Assembly (NCBI GenBank): GCA_029553475.1 | Contig: JAKPKV010000166.1 | Span: 67,520-131,519 of the forward strand | Direction: 5' to 3' | From: Armatimonadota bacterium | Lineage (GTDB): Bacteria; Armatimonadota; Hebobacteria; CAIYQO01 | Length of the DNA stretch: 64,000 nt | Shown: in pieces, positions 52,106 to 59,864 of the stretch | Position numbering within the stretch: position 1 is the stretch's first letter | How the letters are laid out: every line of letters starts with the position of its first letter | Notes under the pieces: generated by a model | The model's database searches: none | What the model saw: only the letters and a program-made list of their open reading frames with translations | Told to the model about the DNA's origin: nothing | Translations under genes and position numbers: made by a program

Positions 52106-52957
52106 ATGCCTGTCTACATCGGCCTCGATATCGGCGGCACGAAATGCATGGTGGCGGCGGCGGATGCTGCGGGGCGGGAGCTGGCCCGCGCCCGCGCGGA
52201 GACGCCCACCGGCCTGCGGGAGGGACTGGACCTCTTGCACGCGATGATCGCGCGGGTGGCGGGTGACGCGCCCATCGCCGGCATCGGCGCGGCCATCGGC
52301 GGGCCGCTGGACTACGCGACGGGCCTGGTCTCGCCGCTGCATCAGCCGGAATGGCGCGCGGTGCCGCTGAAAGCGATCATGGAGGCGCGCTACGGCTGCC
52401 CCTGCGCGGTGGACGTGGATACCAACGTGGCGGCGCTGGGCGAATACCGGCTGGGCGGGGTGACGGCCGACCGCTTCCTCTACATGACGGTGAGCACCGG
52501 CATCGGCGGCGGCTTCGTGGTGGATGGCAGCCTCTATCGCGGCGCGGGCGGCGCCCACCCGGAGCTCGGCCACCAATCCGTCCCCCCGCGCTGCGCCCAT
52601 CCCGCGCGCGTGGCCTGCGAATGCGGCGCCCCCGACTGCCTGGAAGCGCTCGCCTCCGGCAACGGCATCCGCCGCGTCTATGGCAAACCCGCCGAGGCGC
52701 TCACTGATGCCGAATGGGCGGAGGTCGCCTACCATCTCGGTCAGGCGCTGCGCAACCTCGCCGCCATCTACGCCCCCGGCGTCATCACTCTCGGCGGCGG
52801 CGTGGCGGTGGGCGGCGGCTCTCGCCTGCTCGACGGCATCCGCGCCACCATGGCCGCCCATACCAGACTCGTCCCGTTGCCGGACGTGCGCCTGAGCGCC
52901 CTCGGCTACGACACCGCGCTGCGGGGCGCAATCAGCATCGCGATGCACGGGTTCTAA
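52106..52957 (+). CDS. ROK family sugar kinase
   Basis: A 283-residue ROK kinase. The ATP-phosphate loop is IGLDIGGTKCMVAA (residues 5-18), the sugar-binding Asn-Asp region is DVDTNVAALGEY, and STGIGGGFVVDG and AHPELGHQ match the family. The zinc-binding CECGAPDCLE completes the ROK signature. It should phosphorylate glucose or another hexose at O6. No helix-turn-helix domain, so it is an enzyme and not a repressor. It fits the glycogen and glycosidase genes around it. Confidence 0.92.
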   Translation: MPVYIGLDIGGTKCMVAAADAAGRELARARAETPTGLREGLDLLHAMIARVAGDAPIAGIGAAIGGPLDYATGLVSPLHQPEWRAVPLKAIMEARYGCPCAVDVDTNVAALGEYRLGGVTADRFLYMTVSTGIGGGFVVDGSLYRGAGGAHPELGHQSVPPRCAHPARVACECGAPDCLEALASGNGIRRVYGKPAEALTDAEWAEVAYHLGQALRNLAAIYAPGVITLGGGVAVGGGSRLLDGIRATMAAHTRLVPLPDVRLSALGYDTALRGAISIAMHGF

Positions 52958-52963
52958 CCCTGG

Positions 52964-53131
52964 GACCGCCGGTAGCCTGGGAGCGCCGGTGTCCTCACCG
53001 GCCCGAATGAGCAGCAGGAACCACCCGCTTCGCCGCGAATCAATCTCACAGCGCAATACGCATGCGTATTCCGGATTGCGAAACGTGCCGGTGGGACACC
53101 GGCGCTTCCAGGCTACCGGCGCTCCCAGGAG
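52964..53131. repeat. REP cluster upstream of the transposase gene
   Basis: Two REP-type hairpins (CGCCGGTGTCCTCACCGGC and an inverted relative with CCGGTGGGACACCGGCG) flank the leader. Between them AATACGCATGCGTATT (53055-53070) is a perfect 16-bp palindrome, a possible operator for the transposase. Confidence 0.82.
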
Positions 53132-53137
53132 GGCAGC

Positions 53138-53716
53138 ATGATTCTCTGGCGGTCTCGAGGGTATTTGCCGCACTTTGACGGTGAACACACTACGCAAATG
53201 GTGACATTTCATCTTGCCGATTGTCTTCCCACGGCTCTGCTGCGGCGTTGGCGAGATGAGTTACAATACTTGCCAGTACTCGAAGCAGAGCGAGAACGCC
53301 GTTGCCGAATCGAGGAATACCTTGACAGGGGGCACGGAAATACCTGGCTTCGCGACCCACGTATTGCTGAACTTGCCGAAACAGCACTCCTCTTTTTTGA
53401 TCGCAAACGGTATAATATCCATGCCTGGGTGATTATGCCGACACATGCGCATACGCTCTTTACGCCTTTTCCACCCGACTCACTTTCGACGATCTTGCAT
53501 TCATGGAAGACCTACACCGCACGAGAAGCCAATAAGATCCTCGCTCACACAGGCGCATTCTGGTATAGGGAGTATTATGATCGCTTCATCCGGAATGAAG
53601 AACACTTCGCGCGAGCAAAAAGGTATATTGAAAGCAACCCTATCAGCGCCGGATTATGTACCCGTCCAGAAGATTGGCCATGGAGCAGCGCCTCGTGGCC
53701 TCTCCGACACCGCTGA
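53138..53716 (+). CDS. REP-associated tyrosine transposase (RAYT, Y1 type)
   Basis: A 192-residue single-domain Y1 transposase. VIMPTHAHTLF is the HxH metal motif (usual form MPNHVHLL), and FWYREYYDRFIRNEEHF contains the catalytic tyrosine (usual WQRSYYDHIIR). YIESNPISAGL and PEDWPWSS are also typical. RAYTs cleave single-stranded REP hairpins and are thought to spread REPs. REP elements lie on both sides, and the downstream one begins in the stop codon. It appears intact. Confidence 0.93.
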   Translation: MILWRSRGYLPHFDGEHTTQMVTFHLADCLPTALLRRWRDELQYLPVLEAERERRCRIEEYLDRGHGNTWLRDPRIAELAETALLFFDRKRYNIHAWVIMPTHAHTLFTPFPPDSLSTILHSWKTYTAREANKILAHTGAFWYREYYDRFIRNEEHFARAKRYIESNPISAGLCTRPEDWPWSSASWPLRHR

Positions 53717-53907
53717 ACCCGGGACCGCGGGCATCCCTGGGAGCGCCGGTGTCCTCACCGGCACGTGTTGTTCTTCGGCATATGCATAAGGACAATCTTG
53801 TACGCTTCGTTCTCCCCTGCCGACCCACAGATGCATCCACGGATCGCCTCGACCGGACTTGCCGGTGAGGACACCGGCGCTCCCAGGGACACCCACGGTC
53901 CCGGGTT
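53716..53907. repeat. Inverted REP pair (BIME) between the transposase and TatD genes
   Basis: A 47-bp REP at 53716-53762 (CCTGGGAGCGCCGGTGTCCT core) and an inverted copy at 53861-53907 flank about 98 bases. The left copy begins in the transposase stop codon; the right copy ends in the TTG start codon of the TatD gene. Confidence 0.88.
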
Positions 53908-54658
53908 GACCGATACCCACTGCCACCTCAACGATCCTGCTTTCGAGGGGCGCGTCGCGGCGGTGCTGGCGCGCGCGCGGGAGGCCGGCGTGGGGCAGGT
54001 GATCGTGCCGGGGTGGGATGCGGCGAGTTCGCGGCGGGCGCTGGCGCTGGCGGCTGAGTTCCCGGCAATCCTCCCCGCGGTCGGGCTGCATCCGTGGATG
54101 GTGGCGGCGGAGGCCGACACGAGATGGGTAGCCGTGCTGGCGGCGGAATCGCGCGCCGTTGCCATCGGGGAGATCGGCCTCGATGGCGCGGTGGAGGCGC
54201 CGCTGGCATGGCAGCTCCCGGTCTTCCGCGCGCAGCTGGCGCTGGCGCGGGAGCGAGACCTGCCCGTCCTCCTCCACTGCCGCGCGGCCTGGGAGCCGCT
54301 GCTGGCGTGCTTGCGGGAGGTTCCCGGCGTGCGCGGCGTGCTGCACGCCTTCAACGGCAGCGTGGAGGTGCTTCGCGAGTGCCTGGCGATGGGACTCTAC
54401 GTGGCCTTCGGCGGCGGCGTCACCCGCCCCAACAATCGCCGGGCGCAGCAGGCGGCCATCGCCGCTCCCGCCGACCGCCTGCTGCTGGAAACGGACGCCC
54501 CGTCCATCGGCCAGGACGGCGTGCCGCCCGCCGCGGTGGAGCCGCGCCACGTCGTGCCGGTGCTGCGCCGGCTGGCGGCGCTGCGCGGGGAGGACGCCGC
54601 CGCACTGGGGGCGCGGATTGTCGAGAATGTCCGCGCCCTGCTAAATCACCGTCCATGA
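53906..54658 (+). CDS. TatD family metal-dependent DNase/hydrolase
   Basis: About 250 residues. DTHCHLNDPAF gives the first metal ligands (HxH); AIGEIGLDG, LLHCRAA, GVLHAFNG and LETDAPS complete the binuclear metal site of TatD proteins. They are 3'-5' exonucleases or related hydrolases in DNA repair. The homologous region begins at the TTG (LTDTHCHL) at 53906; the in-frame sequence back to 53765 is REP DNA. No clear ribosome-binding site is visible. The 3' end overlaps the convergent glgC end by 18 bp. Confidence 0.9.
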   Translation: MTDTHCHLNDPAFEGRVAAVLARAREAGVGQVIVPGWDAASSRRALALAAEFPAILPAVGLHPWMVAAEADTRWVAVLAAESRAVAIGEIGLDGAVEAPLAWQLPVFRAQLALARERDLPVLLHCRAAWEPLLACLREVPGVRGVLHAFNGSVEVLRECLAMGLYVAFGGGVTRPNNRRAQQAAIAAPADRLLLETDAPSIGQDGVPPAAVEPRHVVPVLRRLAALRGEDAAALGARIVENVRALLNHRP

Positions 54659-55963
54659 CGGAATCACCGTGTGCTTGGGGATGATGACGATGCCGTCGCG
54701 GACGTAGTAGCCGTTGCCGTCTTCGTCCGGCTTGCCGGTGTGATCGGTGATGACCACGTGGTCGCCGATGCAGACGTTCTTGTCAATGATCGCGCGGGTG
54801 AGCTGGCAGTGGCGACCGATGCCGCGCGAGGGCGCGTCCCGATCGCACACGTCGTCGTCTTCATCCACCAGCGGCAGCGGCGCGGGGCGCGCGCAGGCCG
54901 GGCAGGCCTTCCCATAGGCGTCCTGTCCCAGCATCACCACCTGGTGCAGGGCGCTGCCGCGGCGCACGGCGGCGCGCACGCCGATGACCGAGTGGCTGAT
55001 CTTCGCCTGCCGGATGAAGCAGCCTTCGCTGATGATGCTGCGGATGACCTCCACCTCGTCCAGCTTGTTGTTGGGCAGGAAGCGCGGGTGGGTGAAGACG
55101 GGCTGCAACTCGTCGTAAAACTCGAACGGCGGCTTCCACGAGGTCATGTCGAGGTTCGCCTGGAAGAAGGTGCGGATGGTCCCCACGTCCTCCCAGTACC
55201 CGACGAAGGGGTGGGCGTAGACGCGCAGGGTGCGCACGCACAGCGGGATGACGTGCTTGCCGAAATCCTCCATGTCGTTGGAGAGCGCGCGGTGGAGGTT
55301 GGGCAGCGAAAAGACATACAGGCCCATCGAGGCCAGCACCACCGGGCCGCTGAGCTGGATGCCCAGCGGCGCCAGCGACTCGCCGGGCACCATGAGGTCG
55401 GCAATCTGCGCGGGCGAAGGCTTTTCCACGAAATCAATCACCCGCAGGTGCTCATCCACCTTCATCACCCCAAAACCGCCCGCCTCGTCCGGGCGTTTCG
55501 GCGTCACCGAGATCGTCACGTCGGCGTTGCGCTCGCGATGGGCCGCAAAAATGTCGCGGAAATCCATGCGGTACAGTTGATCGCCGGAGAGGATGAGCGC
55601 GTGGGTGAAGGCCGGATCATTGAGGTGCCACAGGTTGCGCCGCACCGCGTCCGCCGTGCCCTGATACCAGGTGGTATTGCGCGGGCTCTGCTCCGCCGCC
55701 AGGATGTCCACGAAGCCGTGGGTGGTGAAATCCAGCCGGTACGACTGCTGAATATGCCGGTGCAGTGAGTGGCTGTTGAACTGGGTGAGCACGAAGATGT
55801 GTGACAGCCCGGAGTTCAGACAATTGCTGATCGGCACGTCCACCAGCCGGTATTTCCCCACGAACGGCACCGCGGGCTTGGCGCGGTCCTTCGTCAGCGG
55901 AAAGAGCCGGGTGCCGGCGCCGCCGCCGAGGATGAGGGCATACACGCGTCGGGGATCTATCAC
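54641..55963 (-). CDS. glgC: Glucose-1-phosphate adenylyltransferase (ADP-glucose pyrophosphorylase)
   Basis: A 440-residue enzyme making ADP-glucose for glycogen. LILGGGAGTRLFPLTKDRAKP at the start is the nucleotide site, with the conserved KPAVPFVGKYRLVD; GTADAVRRNL, LSGDQLYRMD, VEKP and VGYWEDVGTI match GlgC. The C-terminal hexapeptide domain has an acidic/Cys insertion (CPACARPAPLPLVDEDDDVCD), as in some plant and cyanobacterial-like forms. The GTG at 55963 is preceded by GGAGG; the longer frame to 56119 is arginine-rich and unlikely. The GH57 branching enzyme lies just upstream on the same strand. Confidence 0.95.
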   Translation of the reverse strand: MIDPRRVYALILGGGAGTRLFPLTKDRAKPAVPFVGKYRLVDVPISNCLNSGLSHIFVLTQFNSHSLHRHIQQSYRLDFTTHGFVDILAAEQSPRNTTWYQGTADAVRRNLWHLNDPAFTHALILSGDQLYRMDFRDIFAAHRERNADVTISVTPKRPDEAGGFGVMKVDEHLRVIDFVEKPSPAQIADLMVPGESLAPLGIQLSGPVVLASMGLYVFSLPNLHRALSNDMEDFGKHVIPLCVRTLRVYAHPFVGYWEDVGTIRTFFQANLDMTSWKPPFEFYDELQPVFTHPRFLPNNKLDEVEVIRSIISEGCFIRQAKISHSVIGVRAAVRRGSALHQVVMLGQDAYGKACPACARPAPLPLVDEDDDVCDRDAPSRGIGRHCQLTRAIIDKNVCIGDHVVITDHTGKPDEDGNGYYVRDGIVIIPKHTVIPSWTVI

Positions 55964-56054
55964 GACGAAAGCCTCCACGTTGCTGGTGTGCGTGTTATTG
56001 TACCATGTATCGGCGCGCCGGTCGGCCCCCCAGGAGGGGATGGCGCCCGTGCGC

Positions 56055-57794
56055 TTACACCGCCGTCGGCGCCGGATCCACCCACCACGCCGGATCAATA
56101 GTCGGGAACAGGTCGTCACGGCGTTCTTCCGTCTCCAGGAAGGCCAGGTCGGCGGCGTCCAGCACGCCGGACGCGGCGTACTGGCGCGCCAGGGCGGCCA
56201 GCCGGGTGAAGACGTCCCGGTGCTCCTGCAGGCGCAGCTCGGCGTAGTCGCGGGCGCTCCAGGTGGAGATGAGGAACTGCCAGTCGGACGATTCCAGCAG
56301 CAGCAGCTCGCGCGCTGTCTGCCGCAGCAGGCGCCGCAGCGTCGCGTCCTCGCTGTGCGCGAAGTCGCGCGCCAGCGCGCGCATCGTCTCCTCCGCCTTG
56401 TAGACTTCCTTCCACGTCCAGGCCGTCCACTCGTTGAGCCAGATCCAGTGAAAGCCGCCCTGGCCCCAGGAGCCCTCGGGCAGCGCCACGCCCACGGCGG
56501 GCGGATGCTGTTCCAGGTAGTCGCCGGCGGTCCGCAGCGTCACCCGGCCGCCGTCGTGCAGCCGCTTCAACGTCCGATATATCCAGCGCGGGCCTTCGTA
56601 CCACCAGTGGCCGAAGAGCTCGGTATCATACGGCGCGGTGAGGAAGGCGGGGGCGTCCGGCTGCGGATGTTCCGCCAGCAGCGTCTCCACCAGCCAGGCG
56701 AAGTGCTCGGCGTTCGCGTCCAACCGCTGCTCCACATCCTCCGGGTAATAGATCAGCTTCTCCGCCAGGTCTGCCGTCGCCGAGGTGACTTTCCAGTACC
56801 GATGCCCGCCCGGATAGTGCTTCTTGTGGAAGTCCAGGTAGTTGCCGTCGCCGGGGTAGCCATGCTCGCCGCTCCACACCTGCAGGCCGGTGCGCTCCTC
56901 GCGCGTGTAAAAACTCACCGCCGGCCCGTCGTATTTGCCGCTGACGTAATAGGGCCGGTAGGGCGAGTGGTCGAAATGCGCCGGCTCGCCGCCCGGGGTG
57001 GCGTGCGCCTGCTCCCACAGCGCTTTCAGCGCGCCAAAGCGCTCGATGTAGACGCCCTGCGTCGAGCCGCCCATCAGCAGGTGGGTATCCACGAAGAAAT
57101 ACTGGATGCCGGAGTCGGAGAGGATCTCCTCGATTCCCGCGCGCGGCACGGGCCGCTGCGGCCCGGCGCCTTCGACCGGCGCCTTCCAGGCGTAGGCGGG
57201 GCGGTAGGCGCACTCCGGCAGCCAGATGCCGCGCGGGGCGCGGCCGTAGTGGCGCGTATAGCTTTCCACCCCCTGCCGTATCTGCGCGCGCACGCAGGTG
57301 TCATCGCCGAGCAGCGGCAGGTAGCCGTGGGTGGCGGCGCAGGTGATGATCTCCAGGTGTCCGTCATCCATCAGCTGGCGAAACGCCGCGGGGATGTCGG
57401 TGCCGTAGCAGTCGTGGAAGCGCGCGCGGATGCCGGTGAACTCGTCGCGCCAGCGCAGCGCCAGCCGCTCCAGCAACGGCTGCTGCTGCTGGCGAAACTC
57501 GCGGGCATTCTCCGCCGCCGCGGCGATGCGCTGCGCCAGATAATCGTCAAAGCCGGCCACGAAGCCGGGGTGGCGAAGCTGCTCGGTGAGCACCGGGGTG
57601 AGCCCCAGCGTCACCTGCGGTGAGATGCCGTCCTCCACCAGCGCGGTGAAGGCGTCCAGCAGCGGGAGATAGCATTCGCTCGCCGCCTCGAAAATCCAGT
57701 CCATGCCGTGCGGCCACACGCCGTGCGACAGCACGTAGGGCAGGTGGCCGTGCAGGACGAAGGTAAACGCGCCGACGGATTGCTGATTCGTCAC
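56055..57794 (-). CDS. GH57 family 1,4-alpha-glucan branching enzyme
   Basis: A 579-residue GH57 enzyme. VLHGHLPY, CAATHGYLPLL, GIWLPECAY (nucleophile Glu) and PYDTELFGHWWYEGP (acid/base Asp) are the four diagnostic GH57 regions, and the C-terminal three-helix region is of branching-enzyme type (WQFLISTWSARDYAELR). It would introduce alpha-1,6 branches into glycogen. Its position 91 bp upstream of glgC on the same strand supports this over amylase activity. The GTG at 57794 follows GGAG; the frame beyond it is a repeat element. Confidence 0.9.
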   Translation of the reverse strand: MTNQQSVGAFTFVLHGHLPYVLSHGVWPHGMDWIFEAASECYLPLLDAFTALVEDGISPQVTLGLTPVLTEQLRHPGFVAGFDDYLAQRIAAAAENAREFRQQQQPLLERLALRWRDEFTGIRARFHDCYGTDIPAAFRQLMDDGHLEIITCAATHGYLPLLGDDTCVRAQIRQGVESYTRHYGRAPRGIWLPECAYRPAYAWKAPVEGAGPQRPVPRAGIEEILSDSGIQYFFVDTHLLMGGSTQGVYIERFGALKALWEQAHATPGGEPAHFDHSPYRPYYVSGKYDGPAVSFYTREERTGLQVWSGEHGYPGDGNYLDFHKKHYPGGHRYWKVTSATADLAEKLIYYPEDVEQRLDANAEHFAWLVETLLAEHPQPDAPAFLTAPYDTELFGHWWYEGPRWIYRTLKRLHDGGRVTLRTAGDYLEQHPPAVGVALPEGSWGQGGFHWIWLNEWTAWTWKEVYKAEETMRALARDFAHSEDATLRRLLRQTARELLLLESSDWQFLISTWSARDYAELRLQEHRDVFTRLAALARQYAASGVLDAADLAFLETEERRDDLFPTIDPAWWVDPAPTAV

Positions 57795-57810
57795 GGTATG
57801 GTCTCCTTTC

Positions 57811-57978
57811 AGAAACTGTCCGAACAGTCTCGGCGCGTGCCTGCTGGTGGCTTCCGGCCTGGCTCGGCGTTGGCCGTCCTCACCCTCTCTCGCTCCCGAT
57901 AGCGCCGCGGACGTCCGCCTTGATCCAAGCCGGCATCCCCTGGAGCAGCCCCACACCGAGACTGTCCGGACAGTTTCT
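57811..57978. mobile_element. 168-bp inverted-repeat element, copy 1
   Basis: Arms AGAAACTGTCCGAACAGTCT... and their complement (57956-57978) bracket about 120 bp shared closely with 59497-59661. It starts 17 bases upstream of the GH57 start. 57979-58201 holds only a small GCGTGCC/GGCACGC hairpin and no gene. Confidence 0.88.
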
Positions 57979-58201
57979 CACGGGCGTGCCGCCGCCGGCA
58001 CGCGGACGGGCCGTCCCTGCGCCGGAGCGGCCCGCCTACTCACAGTAGCAAATATCGCCCTGCGGCGCAAGCGAGCGGTGGGCGCGCGTGTCGGCCTCAT
58101 CATACCACCCCACACACACGACGATAACCGGCGCATATTTCCAGTATGCGTCCAGCATGCGTCAGGGGATGAACGGTGTGTGAAAATACCCGGCGCGGAC
58201 G

Positions 58202-58231
58202 ACGGGGCGGGCCGTTGCTGGCCCGCCCCGT
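58202..58231 (-). terminator. Strong hairpin after the two-gene exported-protein operon
   Basis: A perfect 12-bp GC-rich stem (ACGGGGCGGGCC) with a six-base loop lies 25 bases past the stop of the 58257 gene. There is no U-run; it probably ends the minus-strand transcript. Confidence 0.65.
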
Positions 58232-58256
58232 GAGCGATGCGCCATCGCCGTGATGG

Positions 58257-58712
58257 TCAGAGATTGAAGTCAATCACCGCCGAGACCCCCACGCCGGGCA
58301 CGCGGTTGAGGCTGCCGCCGCTGGGGCTGCGGGTGGAGATGGGCACCACCAGCGCGCCGGTGAGCTGCGAGATTTCCGTCTCCACCGTCGCCACCCCTTG
58401 CACGGTGCGCACGTTCGCCGGCACGCCCACCACCTGCGCCGCGCCGATGTAGGCGCCGCGTCCCACCGAGAAGATGGGCACCACCTTCGTCGCGCCGGCC
58501 AGCGCCGCCTCCCGCTGGCCCAGCGCGTCGTTGATGAAGTCATTGAGCTGGCTGCCGAAGGTGTTCACCACCAGCACAATTCCGCCCACGAGCAGAATAT
58601 CCCCGATATCCACCGCCCGCGCCGGACGCACCAGCGCGTTGCTGATATACCCCGCCGCCAGGATGGCGACCGCCAGCAGCAGGGCCAACAGTCCGCGTCG
58701 TGTCACGCGCAT
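58257..58712 (-). CDS. Small exported protein sharing a C-terminal domain with its neighbour
   Basis: 151 residues: an N-terminal hydrophobic helix (GLLALLLAVAILAAGYISNAL), a second helix (ILLVGGIVLVVNTFG), then a domain of about 75 residues (VPIFSVGRGAYIGAAQVVGV ... LNRVPGVGVSAVIDF). The same domain ends the upstream gene (VPIVSAGSPGVRLGAAQVIG ... LNRVQGTAVSALLQY). It is likely periplasmic or membrane-anchored. The domain pattern is unfamiliar to me. GGAGG precedes the ATG, and the two genes are 14 bp apart, so they form an operon. Confidence 0.75.
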   Translation of the reverse strand: MRVTRRGLLALLLAVAILAAGYISNALVRPARAVDIGDILLVGGIVLVVNTFGSQLNDFINDALGQREAALAGATKVVPIFSVGRGAYIGAAQVVGVPANVRTVQGVATVETEISQLTGALVVPISTRSPSGGSLNRVPGVGVSAVIDFNL

Positions 58713-58726
58713 ACGCGCCTCCTTCC

Positions 58727-59455
58727 CTAAAACCGGAACAGCTCATACTGGAGCAGCGCCGAGACCGCCGTGCCCTGCACGCGGTTGAGACCGGTGAGGC
58801 TGGACGAGGGGATGAACACGCGGGCGCGCGCCGCGCGCTGGAATTCCAGGTCCACCTGGAAGACCGCCTCCACCTGGTTGATGCGCTCCTGCGGACCGAT
58901 CACCTGCGCCGCGCCCAGGCGCACGCCCGGCGACCCGGCGCTCACGATCGGCACGATCTTATTCCCCACGTTCGTCCACGCCGGCCAGCTCTCCTGGGCG
59001 CCCGCGACGACCGGCCCGCCCACGGCGCGTAGCGCGGTCTGCAGGTTCCCCTGCCATTGCGACGCCAACTGCGGCGCGGTCATGCCCTGCAGGCGCGCGG
59101 CCCGCGGGTCGGCGGTCACCAGCATGGCGGTGCCCAGATAGACGATATACTGGTTGCCGGCGCGCTCGGTGCGCAGCTCCTCCCAGGTATGCCCTTGCGC
59201 CAGCGCGTTCTGCAAGCGCGACGCGACGATTTGCGCGCGCTCGCCTTCGGTGAACCCGCCCACGCTCCCCCGGATGCGGACCACCACCGTGTCGCCCACC
59301 AGCACTTCGCCCACCGGTTGCCCGTTGAGCGTGGTGGCGCGCGCGCTGACCTGCGGCGTGGTGGGGGCCGGCTGCTGCGCCTGCAGCAGCGCGGCCATGA
59401 ACAGCCCGGCCGCCGCCAGCGCCAGCACGAACACCCCGATACGGAAATGCCTCAT
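58727..59455 (-). CDS. Exported protein with the shared C-terminal GAAQV domain
   Basis: 242 residues (ATG 59455, GGAGGT upstream) with signal peptide (IGVFVLALAAAGLFMAALLQA). Residues about 25-105 (VGEVLVGDTVVVRIRG, GERAQIVASRLQNALAQG) resemble the beta/alpha domain placed before other modules in exported stress or adhesion proteins. The last about 75 residues carry the VPIVSAG...GAAQVIG...LNRVQG domain also found in the next gene. Probably periplasmic. Function unknown. A repeat element lies 42 bp upstream of the start. Confidence 0.75.
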   Translation of the reverse strand: MRHFRIGVFVLALAAAGLFMAALLQAQQPAPTTPQVSARATTLNGQPVGEVLVGDTVVVRIRGSVGGFTEGERAQIVASRLQNALAQGHTWEELRTERAGNQYIVYLGTAMLVTADPRAARLQGMTAPQLASQWQGNLQTALRAVGGPVVAGAQESWPAWTNVGNKIVPIVSAGSPGVRLGAAQVIGPQERINQVEAVFQVDLEFQRAARARVFIPSSSLTGLNRVQGTAVSALLQYELFRF

Positions 59456-59496
59456 GCGATACCTCCTTTCCACAGCATCGTTCGCGCAAAGTCCTC

Positions 59497-59661
59497 AGAA
59501 ACCGTCCGAGAAGTCTCGGCGCGTGCCTGCTGGTGGCTTCCAGCCTGGCTCGACGTTGGCCGTCCTCACCCTATCTCTCTCGATAGCGCCTCGGACGTCC
59601 GCCTTGATCCAAGCCGGCATCCCCTCAGCAGCCCCACACCGAGACTTCTCGGACGGTTTCT
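59497..59661. mobile_element. 165-bp inverted-repeat element, copy 2
   Basis: Arms AGAAACCGTCCGAGAAGTCT... and a perfectly complementary right arm; the centre is nearly identical to 57811-57978. It differs from copy 1 at three arm positions, each changed on both sides so that pairing is kept. The 409-bp gap 59456-59864 has nothing else recognisable except the glnA leader. Confidence 0.88.
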
Positions 59662-59864
59662 TACCCGCGGCTTCTACGCCGCAACGGGAAACGCGGTAGG
59701 ATTCCGCGACATGCCGGCGCCGGTGGCGCGACCGGCGCGCATCTCCGAGATTCCGTGGAACGCTGACAGGAATCGCCGCTGCGCTCGTCGAACAGGGCGA
59801 ATAGGCGAGCAATGACACCCGTCGGAGGCGCGCGCGGGGTAGACTGGGCGTGAGGTGACAAGCC

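Noticed and set aside
53765-53905. 47-residue N-terminal extension of TatD
   Set aside because: Encoded by REP DNA (GEDTGAPRDTHGPG); homology begins exactly at the TTG that follows.
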